Assembly (NCBI RefSeq): GCF_928097925.1
Contig: NZ_CAKMRI010000001.1
Span: forward strand, 1,302,001 to 1,366,000
Length of the DNA: 64,000 nucleotides
Direction: 5' to 3'
Source: Mediannikoviicoccus vaginalis
Lineage (GTDB): Bacteria > Bacillota > Clostridia > Tissierellales > Peptoniphilaceae
Of this stretch, positions 53,298 through 61,829 are shown one piece after another (position 1 is the stretch's first letter; every line of letters begins with the position of its first letter). The position numbers and the translations under genes are program-made. The notes beneath the pieces are model-generated. The model saw only the letters and a program-made list of their open reading frames with translations, was not told the DNA's origin and ran no database searches.

Positions 53298-54876
53298 TTC
53301 AAGTGTCTACTATATTAAGAGAAATTTAATAAATAGAGTAAAACAGCTTAGATATAAACCTCTAAAGGTAATTGGGAAACTTCTTATACTACTTTACTTT
53401 ATAAATCTTCCATTTATCTTGCAGCAGAATTTTAAAAATATAAACTTTGACTCACCGGAAGGTTATGTTGCAGTTTTTGCAGTACTTATGATTTACTTTG
53501 GAATCCCTGGAACATTAAGTTATTTAAAGAGAAGGGGAATAATTTTTAAACAGGAGAATGTAAATTTTGACTTTATAGCTCCCTTTACACCAAAGCAAAT
53601 TCTTTTAAAGGGCTTTACACTAAATGCCTTTTATGGATTAATATTACAACTTGCCATGGCGGTTGGAGGTTACTTTGTGTTTCATTTGAAACTGTGGCAG
53701 GTGCTTTTAATATTTGTGATACAACTTACGGTGTCACTGGCTTCAGACTTTGCCATAGCTGTGATTATATATTCATCAGAGGACTTAACTGAAAAACATA
53801 AACAGATTATACGATATGTTACCTATGGATTATTATTTATAGTTGCACTTTATATGATATGGATTGTAGTTGAAGGAACAGGGCCAGTAAGTGGAAGAAT
53901 TTTGGGAATGTTAAACTCAGATCCACTTATGTTTGTGCCAATATATGGATTTGAAATTGGAGTTGTTTCATTAATTATTAAGGGATACACTCTACCAAGG
54001 CTTGTTTCTACAATTTTAAGTTTTCTAACAACAATTATCCTGGTAATTTTGGCAAAAAAATGTACTTCCACTGGAGAGTACTATGAAGATGCAATAAAAT
54101 TTTCAGAAGATTATAGAATTGCCGTTAAAAAGAACAAGGAAACTGGAAAATCCCATAGAGTTGGAAAGAAACAAAAGGTTATAGAAAATGCTAAGTTTAC
54201 CATTAAGGGAAACTACGCAAAGGCAATTTTTGAAAAGCAGTTAAATGAATATAAAAAACTACCACTACTGGATAAAATAAAACTTCCAGGCTCTGCAATT
54301 ATTGCTTCTTTATTTTTTGTATTGGCCTTTGGCGACGAAAAATTTGGCGAAGGTTTTTCTGCAGTAGTAGGAGCCATTTCAATATATATAAATCTAATAT
54401 CATTTAGATTTTTATCTGTAGATGGCGAATACAATCACTATTCATTTTATTTAATTCCAGATACCATGGGTAAAAAAGTATTTTACTCAGGTCTTTTAGG
54501 AAATATAAAAACATTGGTGGTTTCGATTTGTCTATTCCTTCCATTTTTTATAATAACTGGGCAAGGACCACTAAGGATACTCGGGGCAGTGCTAATGTTT
54601 AACTCAATCTCACTTATCTTCAACTACCTAGGTAAGGGGATAATTAAAGTATTAGAATCTCGCCTTGGAAGAACTTTCGGAATGTTTGCATTTGTAATAA
54701 TTGGATTAATCCTTTCAGGAATCAGCCTAGGGTTAGGAACAGTAGTAGAAGTATTTTCAAAGGTAGAAGATTCTGGATTTTTTGTTACAGCTGCAATAGC
54801 CGTGCTGATTTCGATAATTTTACTTTTTATAAATGGAAAACTCTACAAGAACATGGAGTTTATTACAGAAGAATAA
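53290..54876 (+). CDS. ABC transporter permease
   Basis: 528 residues with about ten or more membrane segments, mostly in the N-terminal 250 and C-terminal 180 residues, separated by a polar loop. GGTGA precedes the ATG at 53290; GTG 53281 and ATG 53284 are alternatives. It overlaps the ATPase gene, so the two are coupled. Confidence 0.8.
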   Translation: MYSSSVYYIKRNLINRVKQLRYKPLKVIGKLLILLYFINLPFILQQNFKNINFDSPEGYVAVFAVLMIYFGIPGTLSYLKRRGIIFKQENVNFDFIAPFTPKQILLKGFTLNAFYGLILQLAMAVGGYFVFHLKLWQVLLIFVIQLTVSLASDFAIAVIIYSSEDLTEKHKQIIRYVTYGLLFIVALYMIWIVVEGTGPVSGRILGMLNSDPLMFVPIYGFEIGVVSLIIKGYTLPRLVSTILSFLTTIILVILAKKCTSTGEYYEDAIKFSEDYRIAVKKNKETGKSHRVGKKQKVIENAKFTIKGNYAKAIFEKQLNEYKKLPLLDKIKLPGSAIIASLFFVLAFGDEKFGEGFSAVVGAISIYINLISFRFLSVDGEYNHYSFYLIPDTMGKKVFYSGLLGNIKTLVVSICLFLPFFIITGQGPLRILGAVLMFNSISLIFNYLGKGIIKVLESRLGRTFGMFAFVIIGLILSGISLGLGTVVEVFSKVEDSGFFVTAAIAVLISIILLFINGKLYKNMEFITEE

Positions 54877-54878
54877 TA

Positions 54879-54914
54879 AAAACTGTTGGGGTGTGATGTC
54901 CCAACAGTTTTTTA
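54879..54914. terminator. AAACTGTTG-type bidirectional terminator 3
   Basis: AAAACTGTTGGG / CCCAACAGTTTT between convergent genes at 53,290 (+) and 54,918 (-). Confidence 0.85.
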
Positions 54915-54917
54915 TTG

Positions 54918-56822
54918 CTATTTAATATTTTTCTTTAATACGCCAAGTAATATTGTGGAAATTGCAGTACCAACTGCCAGTGCCAGTAGATACATAAGTG
55001 GGTTTCCAATTACTGGAACTACAAATATTCCACCATGTGGAGCCATTAGAGTACAGTTGAATAACATGGACAATGCTCCCGCAACTCCAGAGCCGATTAT
55101 ACATGAAGGAAGTACCCTTGCCGGGTCTTGCGCTGCAAATGGAATTGCACCTTCAGTTATAAATGAAAGGCCCATTATAATATTTGCCGGCGCTGACTTT
55201 CTTTGAGTTTCAGTAAATTTATTTTTAAAGATTAGTGATGCCAGTGCTATTGCTATTGGAGGCACCATTCCACCAATCATAACCGCCGCCATAATATTGT
55301 AATTTCCTGCAGCGATGGATGCAGTACCAAATACATAGGAAGCCTTGTTGAAAGGTCCACCCATATCCACAGCCATCATACCTGCAACAATAAATCCAAG
55401 TACGAGGCTACTTGTACCTTGAAGGCTAGACAACCATGTGTTTAGTCCCACATTTATCTTTCCAACCACAGGTTCAATGGCAAGTGTCATTACAAGTCCT
55501 GTAAATAAAACACCGAACACAGGATAGATTAAAATAGTTCTAATTCCGTCTAGGTTCTTAGGAAGTGGATTTGTTATTTTCATTAAACCCTTTACAATGT
55601 AACCTGCTAGAAAACCTGCAGCTAGTGCTCCCAAGAATCCAGAAGTTCCAGCAGCTGCTATGGCACCACCGACAAAACCTGCCACAAGGCCCGGTCTATC
55701 GGCAATACTCATGGCAATAAAGCCAGCAAGTACCGGTAGCATAAATGAGAATGATAGTCCACCAATGGTCTTGAGTGTCTTTGCAGTTTCAGTTATTGTA
55801 CCAAGATTTGATCTTTGTTCCACTGTAAGAGCGCCAAGGTCAACGGACAAACTGTCAACTAAGAATGAAAGGGCAATTAAAATCCCTCCACCAACTACAA
55901 ATGGAAGCATATGGGATACACCATTCATCAAATGTCTGTATATCTTATGTCCTGTACTTTCATTTTCAACTTTGTTTTCCTTTACAGAACTTCCGCCCTT
56001 TGCCTTATATATTGGTGCATTTTCTGAAAGCACCCTTTCAATTAATACATCTGGCTTTGAAATACCGTCAGAAACTTGAGTTTCAATAACCTTTTTGCCA
56101 GCGAATCTATCCATTGGCACATTGGTATCAGATGCAATTATTATACCATCTGCATTTGCGATGTCTTCGTCAGTTAAAACATTTTTTGCTCCACCGGATC
56201 CCCTTGTTTCAACTTTTATATTGTATCCCAGTTCCCTTGCCTTCTTTTCAAGGGCTTCTGCCGCCATGTAGGTGTGGGCAATACCAGTAGGGCAACCTGT
56301 AACTGCAACAATATTTTTAGTTTCCTTTGAAACTTCTTGAGATACAGCAGCTTCTTCTTCAAACTTTTCCTTTTCTGCATTGTCGATTATTTCTAAAAAT
56401 TCTTCCTTGCTCTTTGCCTTCACAAGAGAACTTATAAAGTTTTTATCCATAAGCATTTTAGAAAGCCTTGCAAGAATTTGTAGATGCACATTTGAGTCGG
56501 TGTCAGGAGCTGCAATTAAAAATAATAAATTTACAGGATTTCCATCCAGTGAGTCGAACTCTACACCATCTGGAATTGTAATTGCCGCAAGACCAGGTTT
56601 ACTTACGGCATTTGATTTTCCGTGGGGGATGGCAACCCCTTCGCCAACTCCTGTGGAGCCCTGTTCTTCACGCAGGTAAACTTTTCTTTTAAACTCTTCC
56701 AGGTCTTCAATATTGTTTAAATTATTCATAAGACCTACAGCTTTATCGATGGCTTCGTTTTTGCTATTTAAGCTTTCACCAATGGATATGCTGTCTTTTG
56801 TGAGTAAGTCGGTAATCTTCAT
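54918..56822 (-). CDS. fruA: PTS fructose transporter, fused EIIA-EIIB-EIIC
   Basis: 634 residues. EIIA 1-150 with VGEGVAIPHGKSNA (His), EIIB ~170-265 with VTGCPTGIAHTYMAAEAL (phosphorylated Cys), EIIC ~300-630 with HKIYRHLMNGVSHMLPFVVGGGIL and many membrane helices. Imports fructose as fructose 1-phosphate. Third gene after the kinase and the truncated paralogue. Confidence 0.9.
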   Translation of the reverse strand: MKITDLLTKDSISIGESLNSKNEAIDKAVGLMNNLNNIEDLEEFKRKVYLREEQGSTGVGEGVAIPHGKSNAVSKPGLAAITIPDGVEFDSLDGNPVNLLFLIAAPDTDSNVHLQILARLSKMLMDKNFISSLVKAKSKEEFLEIIDNAEKEKFEEEAAVSQEVSKETKNIVAVTGCPTGIAHTYMAAEALEKKARELGYNIKVETRGSGGAKNVLTDEDIANADGIIIASDTNVPMDRFAGKKVIETQVSDGISKPDVLIERVLSENAPIYKAKGGSSVKENKVENESTGHKIYRHLMNGVSHMLPFVVGGGILIALSFLVDSLSVDLGALTVEQRSNLGTITETAKTLKTIGGLSFSFMLPVLAGFIAMSIADRPGLVAGFVGGAIAAAGTSGFLGALAAGFLAGYIVKGLMKITNPLPKNLDGIRTILIYPVFGVLFTGLVMTLAIEPVVGKINVGLNTWLSSLQGTSSLVLGFIVAGMMAVDMGGPFNKASYVFGTASIAAGNYNIMAAVMIGGMVPPIAIALASLIFKNKFTETQRKSAPANIIMGLSFITEGAIPFAAQDPARVLPSCIIGSGVAGALSMLFNCTLMAPHGGIFVVPVIGNPLMYLLALAVGTAISTILLGVLKKNIK

Positions 56823-56875
56823 ATTAACCCTCCTTTGCTATTTCGTGATAAGGTTTTCAAACCCAATAAATTACA

Positions 56876-56900
56876 AGCACTACCTAGCTAAGATAGTGCT
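56876..56900 (-). terminator. Hairpin between the two PTS genes
   Basis: AGCACTA / TAGTGCT, 7-bp perfect stem, weak T-tract. It may reduce read-through to the full PTS gene. Confidence 0.45.
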
Positions 56901-56913
56901 ATTGTATTTTAAA

Positions 56914-57819
56914 TTATTTTTTCAAGAGCTCTTTAAGATGTCTATATATCCAGTTGCCACTTTTTTCATTTTCTTCTTCATGAGGAACTTTGCCATCAAA
57001 TACAGAAGTATCTTCTGAAATTGCTTCTTCAAGAAGGCGAGTTGGATTTGTAATGGCGTCTGCAACCTTTGTTAAAACAAGTCTCTTTCCTTCAAATCTC
57101 TCCATAGGAACTTTGGTGTCAGATGCAACAATTACACTAAATGCATTTTCAATATCTTCCTTAGTAAGTTCATTTCTTGAATTACTTCTACCTCTAGTTT
57201 CAACCTTGATATTGTATCCAAGTTCCTTAGCCTTTTGTTCCAGTGCGTCGGCAGCCATATAAGTGTGAACAATACCTGTAGGACAACCAGTAACGGCAAT
57301 TATATTCTTTGCTCCAGAAAACTCTTTTTCCTCTTCTTCTTTAAAGCCTTCATCTTTGAATTTTTCTTTTTCAGTTCTGTCGAGTATATTTAAAAATTCA
57401 TCTTTGTCTTTTGCTTGAACTAATTCATCTATAAAACTTTGATCCATAAGCATTGTGGAAAGTCTAGAAAGAATTTTAAGATGTATATTTGTATCGTCTT
57501 CGTGGTCTGCAATTAGAAATAATAACTTAACGGGCTCGCCGTTTAGAGAATTAAAGTCAAGTCCATTTGGAATAGTTATTGCAGAAAGACCAGGTTTAGT
57601 AACTGCGTCGGACTTTCCATGGGGAATTGCAACGCCTTTACCAACTCCTGTAGAGGATATATCCTCTCTAATAAGAACTTGTTTTTTAAACTCTTCTACG
57701 TCCGATAAGTTATTTAGGTTTTTCATTAAGTCGATAGCTTTGTCAATGGCTTCGTTTTTGTTTTCAAAACTCTCTCCAATAAGAATACTATCTTTTGTTA
57801 GTAAGTCAGTAATTTTCAT
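56914..57819 (-). pseudogene. Truncated PTS fructose EIIAB paralogue
   Basis: 301 residues from the ATG at 57819, after GAGGAATG. EIIA with VGKGVAIPHGKSDA and EIIB with VTGCPTGIVHTYMAADAL match the neighbour closely, but the frame ends at GNWIYRHLKELLKK, right where EIIC begins. It has both phosphorylation sites, so it could still act as a soluble EIIAB protein. A duplication followed by loss of EIIC is the simplest explanation. Confidence 0.7.
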
Positions 57820-57821
57820 AA

Positions 57822-58745
57822 TCATTCCTCCAATGCATTAATAGTTATATTTTTAATAAGTTTAACAACTTCGTCCTTTGTGGCAAGTTCCTCAGAAAAT
57901 GCCGATGCAGCACCACATGCAAGGCCATACTTCAAAGCTTCCTCAAAAGAATTTTTCTTTATATAGCCATATAAAAAGCCTGCCACCATGGAGTCGCCGG
58001 CACCAACGGAGTTTACAAGTTCTCCCTTGGGGGAGTTGCCACAGTAAACTTTATTACCCTCAGTTATTAGTATAGCACCCTTTTCGCCCAGTGACACTAA
58101 AACATTTCTGGCACCAAGCTTTTGAAGCTTCATTGCATAATGTATGACATCATCCCGAGAATTTATTTTTACATCAAAAACTGAACCTAATTCCTCTTCA
58201 TTAGGCTTAATTAAAAAAGGTCTATAGGATAGAGATTTTTTTAGTTGTTCTTTTTCGGCGTCAACTACAACTTCTACATCTTTGTCAGATACTTGCTTCA
58301 TAATTTCAAGATAAAAATCAGAAGGCATGGAGGGAGGGATTTTCCCCGCCAATACTAAGTAGTCGCCATCATTTAAGTTTTTAATCTGATTGAGTAATTT
58401 ATTTTTCGTCTCTTCACATATACTAGGCCCCTGTGCGTTAATTGCAGTTTCACTACCTGAACGAATCTTTACATTTATCCTAGTTAAAATATCATCTTGA
58501 AAGATTAGATCTTCATCAATATTTTTTTGTTTTAAAAGAAAGGCCAAGTGCTCTCCCGTAAAACCTCCCACAATTCCAAGGGCCATATTCTCCATTCCCA
58601 AGTTGCTTAAGACCTGGCTTACATTAATGCCCTTGCCACCGGGAAGAAACTTTTCGTTATGACTTCTGTTTATAATTGACGCTTCAAAATTTTCCACATC
58701 CACAATGTAGTCTAAGGAGGGATTTAGTGTAACTGTTTTAATCAT
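57822..58745 (-). CDS. fruK: 1-phosphofructokinase
   Basis: 307 residues of the PfkB family: GGKGINVSQVLSNLG near residue 37, and VNSVGAGDSMVAGFLYG near residue 245 with the catalytic Asp. Phosphorylates fructose 1-phosphate to fructose 1,6-bisphosphate. First gene of the fruK-EIIAB-EIIABC unit. No DeoR-type fruR gene is found upstream, where it usually lies. Confidence 0.9.
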   Translation of the reverse strand: MIKTVTLNPSLDYIVDVENFEASIINRSHNEKFLPGGKGINVSQVLSNLGMENMALGIVGGFTGEHLAFLLKQKNIDEDLIFQDDILTRINVKIRSGSETAINAQGPSICEETKNKLLNQIKNLNDGDYLVLAGKIPPSMPSDFYLEIMKQVSDKDVEVVVDAEKEQLKKSLSYRPFLIKPNEEELGSVFDVKINSRDDVIHYAMKLQKLGARNVLVSLGEKGAILITEGNKVYCGNSPKGELVNSVGAGDSMVAGFLYGYIKKNSFEEALKYGLACGAASAFSEELATKDEVVKLIKNITINALEE

Positions 58746-58913
58746 TTTATCTCCTTATAATATTATTTACTATTTTATATAAATTTACCCTGTTTCGCTT
58801 GTTTCAAACTTCTTAGAGGATTTACTTGTAAATACTTAATCAATACTAAAACTTGTGATAAAATATGATACATAAACATCTTGTTAACTAGAAGTCATAA
58901 GAGGGAGAAGACA

Positions 58914-60623
58914 ATGATAGATTTTAAAAATGAAATTGCCAACATATTAAGTGAAAAGATAAGTGAAATTTCAAAAGACGACATATTTCAAAATATCGAA
59001 GTACCACCAAGCTATGAAATGGGAGACTTTGCATTTCCAACTTTTCAACTAGCGAAGGTATTTAGAAAAAACCCAGCTGTAATAGCAACAGAATTAAAAG
59101 ACTCCATAGATTCAGATATGTTTGAAAAGATTGAAACAAAGGGAGCGTACTTAAACTTCTTTATTAATAAAGAAAAATTATCAGAGACAATTATGAAAGA
59201 GTCCCTTGAAAAAAAAGAGGACTTTGGCCGTGTAGACATAGGAGAAGGTAGAAATGTAATCGTTGAATACTCTTCACCAAATATTGCAAAGCCATTCCAC
59301 ATTGGACATATTAGAACTACAATTATTGGTGACTCTTTAAAGAGAATTTTTTCATTCCTTGGATATAATGCAATTGCATACAACCACCTTGGGGACTATG
59401 GAACACAATTTGGTATGCTTATAGTTGCAATAAAAAAATGGGGAAATCTAAAGGAAATAGAAAATAATCCAATACCAGAACTACTTAAGCTTTATGTAAA
59501 AATAAATGATGCCATTGAAAATGACGAAAAGCTTCACAGAGAGTGTAGAGATGCCTTTGTGGATCTTGAAAACAAAGACCCTGAAGCGGTTAAGATGTGG
59601 GAGTGGATTAGAAATATTTCACTGGAAGAATTCAAAAGAGTTTATAAGATGTTAGACATCGAGTTCGATTCATACAAGGGAGAACACTATTACTCAGACA
59701 AGATGGACGAACAAGTTAAGAGGATGGAAGAACAGGGAATCCTTGTGGACTCTCAAGGTGCAAAGATAGTTGACCTTGAAAAGTATGACCTACCACCTGC
59801 ACTTATAATAAAATCTGACGGATCCACCATCTACATCACAAGGGATGTGGCGGCGGCAAAGTATCGTCATGATAACTACAAACCATACAAAAACATCTAC
59901 GTTGTAGCATCGCAACAAAATCTACATTTCCAACAACTTAAATATGTGCTAAAGGAAATGGGATATGAATGGTATGACGAAGTTACCCATGTTCCTTTTG
60001 GAATGGTATCTCTAGAAGACGGAACACTTTCAACAAGAAAGGGTAGAGTTGTATACCTTGAAGATGTATTAAATCGTGCTGTTGATAAGGTTGACGATAT
60101 ATTAACTGAAAGAGAAGAAGAAAAGGGAATAAAGATAGAAGACAAGGAAGAGCTTGCAAAAGAGATTGGAATAGGCGCAGTTAAATTCCAAGAACTTTTC
60201 AACCAAAGGATAAAGGACTATGTGTTCTCATGGGACAAGACATTGTCATTTGAAGGAGAAACAGGACCATATGTACAATATGTACATGCAAGAATCTGTT
60301 CACTTCTTAAAAAAGGTGACTTCAATTTAGATATGGAGTTCGATCCATCACTACTAAAGACAGAAGAAGAGATAAATGTGCTTAGAGTGTTATACAACTT
60401 CAAAGACACTGTAATAGATGCCCATGAAAAGATGGAACCATTCTTCGTAACAAGATATGTGGTAGAACTTGCGAAAGAGTTTAATAAATTCTATAATAGA
60501 GTTCCAATTCTTGACGAAGACGAAAAGTTAAAGAACACAAGACTATTACTTTGCTATACAGTTAAGAATGTAATAAAGAAGGGGCTTTACTTACTTGGAA
60601 TAAAAGCACCAGAAAAGATGTAG
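58914..60623 (+). CDS. argS: Arginyl-tRNA synthetase
   Basis: 569 residues from the ATG at 58914, which follows GAGGGAGAAG; the longer frame to 58881 has no such site. HIGH-type SSPNIAKPFHIGH near 120, LSTRKG (KMSKS loop), and the C-terminal DALR anticodon domain ending KKGLYLLGIKAPEKM. Charges tRNA-Arg. Confidence 0.95.
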   Translation: MIDFKNEIANILSEKISEISKDDIFQNIEVPPSYEMGDFAFPTFQLAKVFRKNPAVIATELKDSIDSDMFEKIETKGAYLNFFINKEKLSETIMKESLEKKEDFGRVDIGEGRNVIVEYSSPNIAKPFHIGHIRTTIIGDSLKRIFSFLGYNAIAYNHLGDYGTQFGMLIVAIKKWGNLKEIENNPIPELLKLYVKINDAIENDEKLHRECRDAFVDLENKDPEAVKMWEWIRNISLEEFKRVYKMLDIEFDSYKGEHYYSDKMDEQVKRMEEQGILVDSQGAKIVDLEKYDLPPALIIKSDGSTIYITRDVAAAKYRHDNYKPYKNIYVVASQQNLHFQQLKYVLKEMGYEWYDEVTHVPFGMVSLEDGTLSTRKGRVVYLEDVLNRAVDKVDDILTEREEEKGIKIEDKEELAKEIGIGAVKFQELFNQRIKDYVFSWDKTLSFEGETGPYVQYVHARICSLLKKGDFNLDMEFDPSLLKTEEEINVLRVLYNFKDTVIDAHEKMEPFFVTRYVVELAKEFNKFYNRVPILDEDEKLKNTRLLLCYTVKNVIKKGLYLLGIKAPEKM

Positions 60624-60630
60624 TTTTTTA

Positions 60631-60708
60631 GAAGTGAGAATCACGCCTTCATGTCATTAAGGGGAAAATTTTTGTAAAGCAAAAATTGAAGTCGAAGAAT
60701 CTCATTTC
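60631..60708 (+). ncRNA. Structured RNA candidate between argS and mntP
   Basis: Three nested stems: GAAGTGAGA (60631-60639) with TCTCATTTC (60700-60708), one G-U pair; CTTCA (60647-60651) with TGAAG (60687-60691); and AATTTTTG (60667-60674) with CAAAAATT (60680-60687). Unpaired GTCATTAAGGGGAA and GTCGAAGAA lie between stems. It is not the yybP-ykoY aptamer but precedes a manganese-exporter gene. It may be an unknown leader or riboswitch. Confidence 0.4.
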
Positions 60709-60727
60709 AAATTAATAAAATTTTATA

Positions 60728-60751
60728 AAGAGCCCACCATTGTGGGCTTTT
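60728..60751 (+). terminator. Terminator upstream of mntP
   Basis: AGCCCAC-CATT-GTGGGCT followed by TTTTG, ten bases before the mntP ribosome binding site TAGGAG. It can end argS transcripts or act as the expression platform of the structured leader. Confidence 0.75.
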
Positions 60752-60771
60752 GAATTTAGTTAGGAGATAAT

Positions 60772-61377
60772 ATGACAGCATTAGCTATGTCAACATTGGA
60801 TATGTTACTTTTAGGGGTGGGTGTATCCGCCGATGCCTTTGCAGTTGCCATATGCAAAGGACTTTGCCTAAGTCGATTCGACAGGGGATATGCCACAAAG
60901 ATAGCAATTTTATTTGGATTTTTTCAAGGCATGATGACCTTTTTAGGTTACTATATTGGATATAGGTTTATAGAGTTGATAATGAACATTGACCACTGGA
61001 TGGCATTTACACTTCTATTTTTGATAGGAGGTAAAATAGTTTACGAAGCCATTACCGAAGAAAAAGACGAAGAATATGTATGTCCACTTGATATGAAATT
61101 TGATATAAAAGAAATGCTTGTACTGTCAGTTGCAACAAGCATCGACGCCTTAGCAGTAGGCCTTTCCCTACTTGCATTTGATGTAAATATATTAAAACCT
61201 TCTGGCATAATAGCACTGACTACATTTGCTTTTTCATTTGTAGCAGTGTATTTAGGATTTAAATTTGGAGACAAATTCAAAAAGAGTTCAGAAGTTCTAG
61301 GTGGAAGTATATTGATTCTTATAGGACTTAAAATATTGTTAGAACATCTTTTAGATCATGGATTTTTAAGTCGTTAG
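60772..61377 (+). CDS. mntP: MntP-family manganese efflux pump
   Basis: 201 residues, about six membrane helices in two inverted repeats with the conserved acidic residues in GVGVSADAFAVAICKGL and VATSIDALAVGLSLL. Exports Mn2+. ATG after TAGGAG. Second manganese-export gene in the window besides the riboswitch-controlled P-type ATPase. Confidence 0.9.
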   Translation: MTALAMSTLDMLLLGVGVSADAFAVAICKGLCLSRFDRGYATKIAILFGFFQGMMTFLGYYIGYRFIELIMNIDHWMAFTLLFLIGGKIVYEAITEEKDEEYVCPLDMKFDIKEMLVLSVATSIDALAVGLSLLAFDVNILKPSGIIALTTFAFSFVAVYLGFKFGDKFKKSSEVLGGSILILIGLKILLEHLLDHGFLSR

Positions 61378-61397
61378 AAGTAAAAGTAATAAATATT

Positions 61398-61452
61398 AGA
61401 GTAATGAAAAGAGTATGAAATTAAAAGAACACTCTTATCATTACTCTTTTTA
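61398..61452 (+). terminator. Strong terminator after mntP
   Basis: AGAGTAATGA + AAGAGT pair with ACTCTT + TCATTACTCT, then TTTTTATT. Confidence 0.8.
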
Positions 61453-61471
61453 TTGGAAAAACTCAACAAAA

Positions 61472-61490
61472 GTATATACTTAGTATATAC
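61472..61490 (+). promoter_or_regulatory. Palindromic double site GTATATAC
   Basis: GTATATAC at 61472-61479 and again at 61483-61490, separated by TTA, 14 bp before the MazE-like start. Each is itself a palindrome. A likely autoregulatory operator. Confidence 0.5.
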
Positions 61491-61504
61491 AAGGGGGGAT
61501 TAAG

Positions 61505-61723
61505 ATGACAATTAAAATTCAGAAGTGGGGCAATAGCCAAGGCATAAGAATACCAAAAGTCATTCTTGACGAACTTAATATAAGTGACAAAGATGAGTTA
61601 GAAATAAAAGTAGAGCACAATAAAATATTAATTGAAAAGATAGAGGAAAGAAAAAATATTAAAGAGCTCTTCGATGGCTTTGACGGAGATTATAAAAGTG
61701 TGAACCTTAATTTACGAGACTAA
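61505..61723 (+). CDS. AbrB/MazE-family DNA-binding protein
   Basis: 72 residues. The swapped-hairpin fold IKIQKWGNSQGIRIPKVILDELNI is the MazE/AbrB signature. AAGGGGGG upstream. A toxin gene would normally follow but none does: the next gene is an MFS transporter. Either an orphan antitoxin or a stand-alone regulator. Confidence 0.8.
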   Translation: MTIKIQKWGNSQGIRIPKVILDELNISDKDELEIKVEHNKILIEKIEERKNIKELFDGFDGDYKSVNLNLRD

Positions 61724-61737
61724 ATGGGCTATATAAA

Positions 61738-61778
61738 TGATAATGATTATTGATTTAATCTTAAGCACATGCTAAAAT
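61738..61778 (+). promoter_or_regulatory. Fur-family box over the MFS promoter
   Basis: TGATAATGATTATTG (61738-61752) matches TGATAAT-N-ATTATCA at 12 of 14 positions and overlaps TTGATT (61750-61755), which is 17 bp from TAAAAT (61773-61778). AAGCAC / GTGCTT (61763-61800) around the -10 may be the terminator of the MazE-like gene. Confidence 0.6.
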
Positions 61779-61829
61779 GTATTTACAAAAGCTCGTGCTT
61801 TTAAAATAAAAAGAAAGGAATAGTTTTAA

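Noticed and set aside
52418-53302. Long minus-strand frame of 294 codons opposite an ABC ATPase gene
   Set aside because: It is antisense to a clear ATPase, has serine-rich low-complexity translation and no ribosome binding site; a shadow of codon usage.
61724-61829. MazF-type toxin downstream of the MazE-like gene
   Set aside because: Only about 100 bases with a promoter and Fur-like box, no coding frame.
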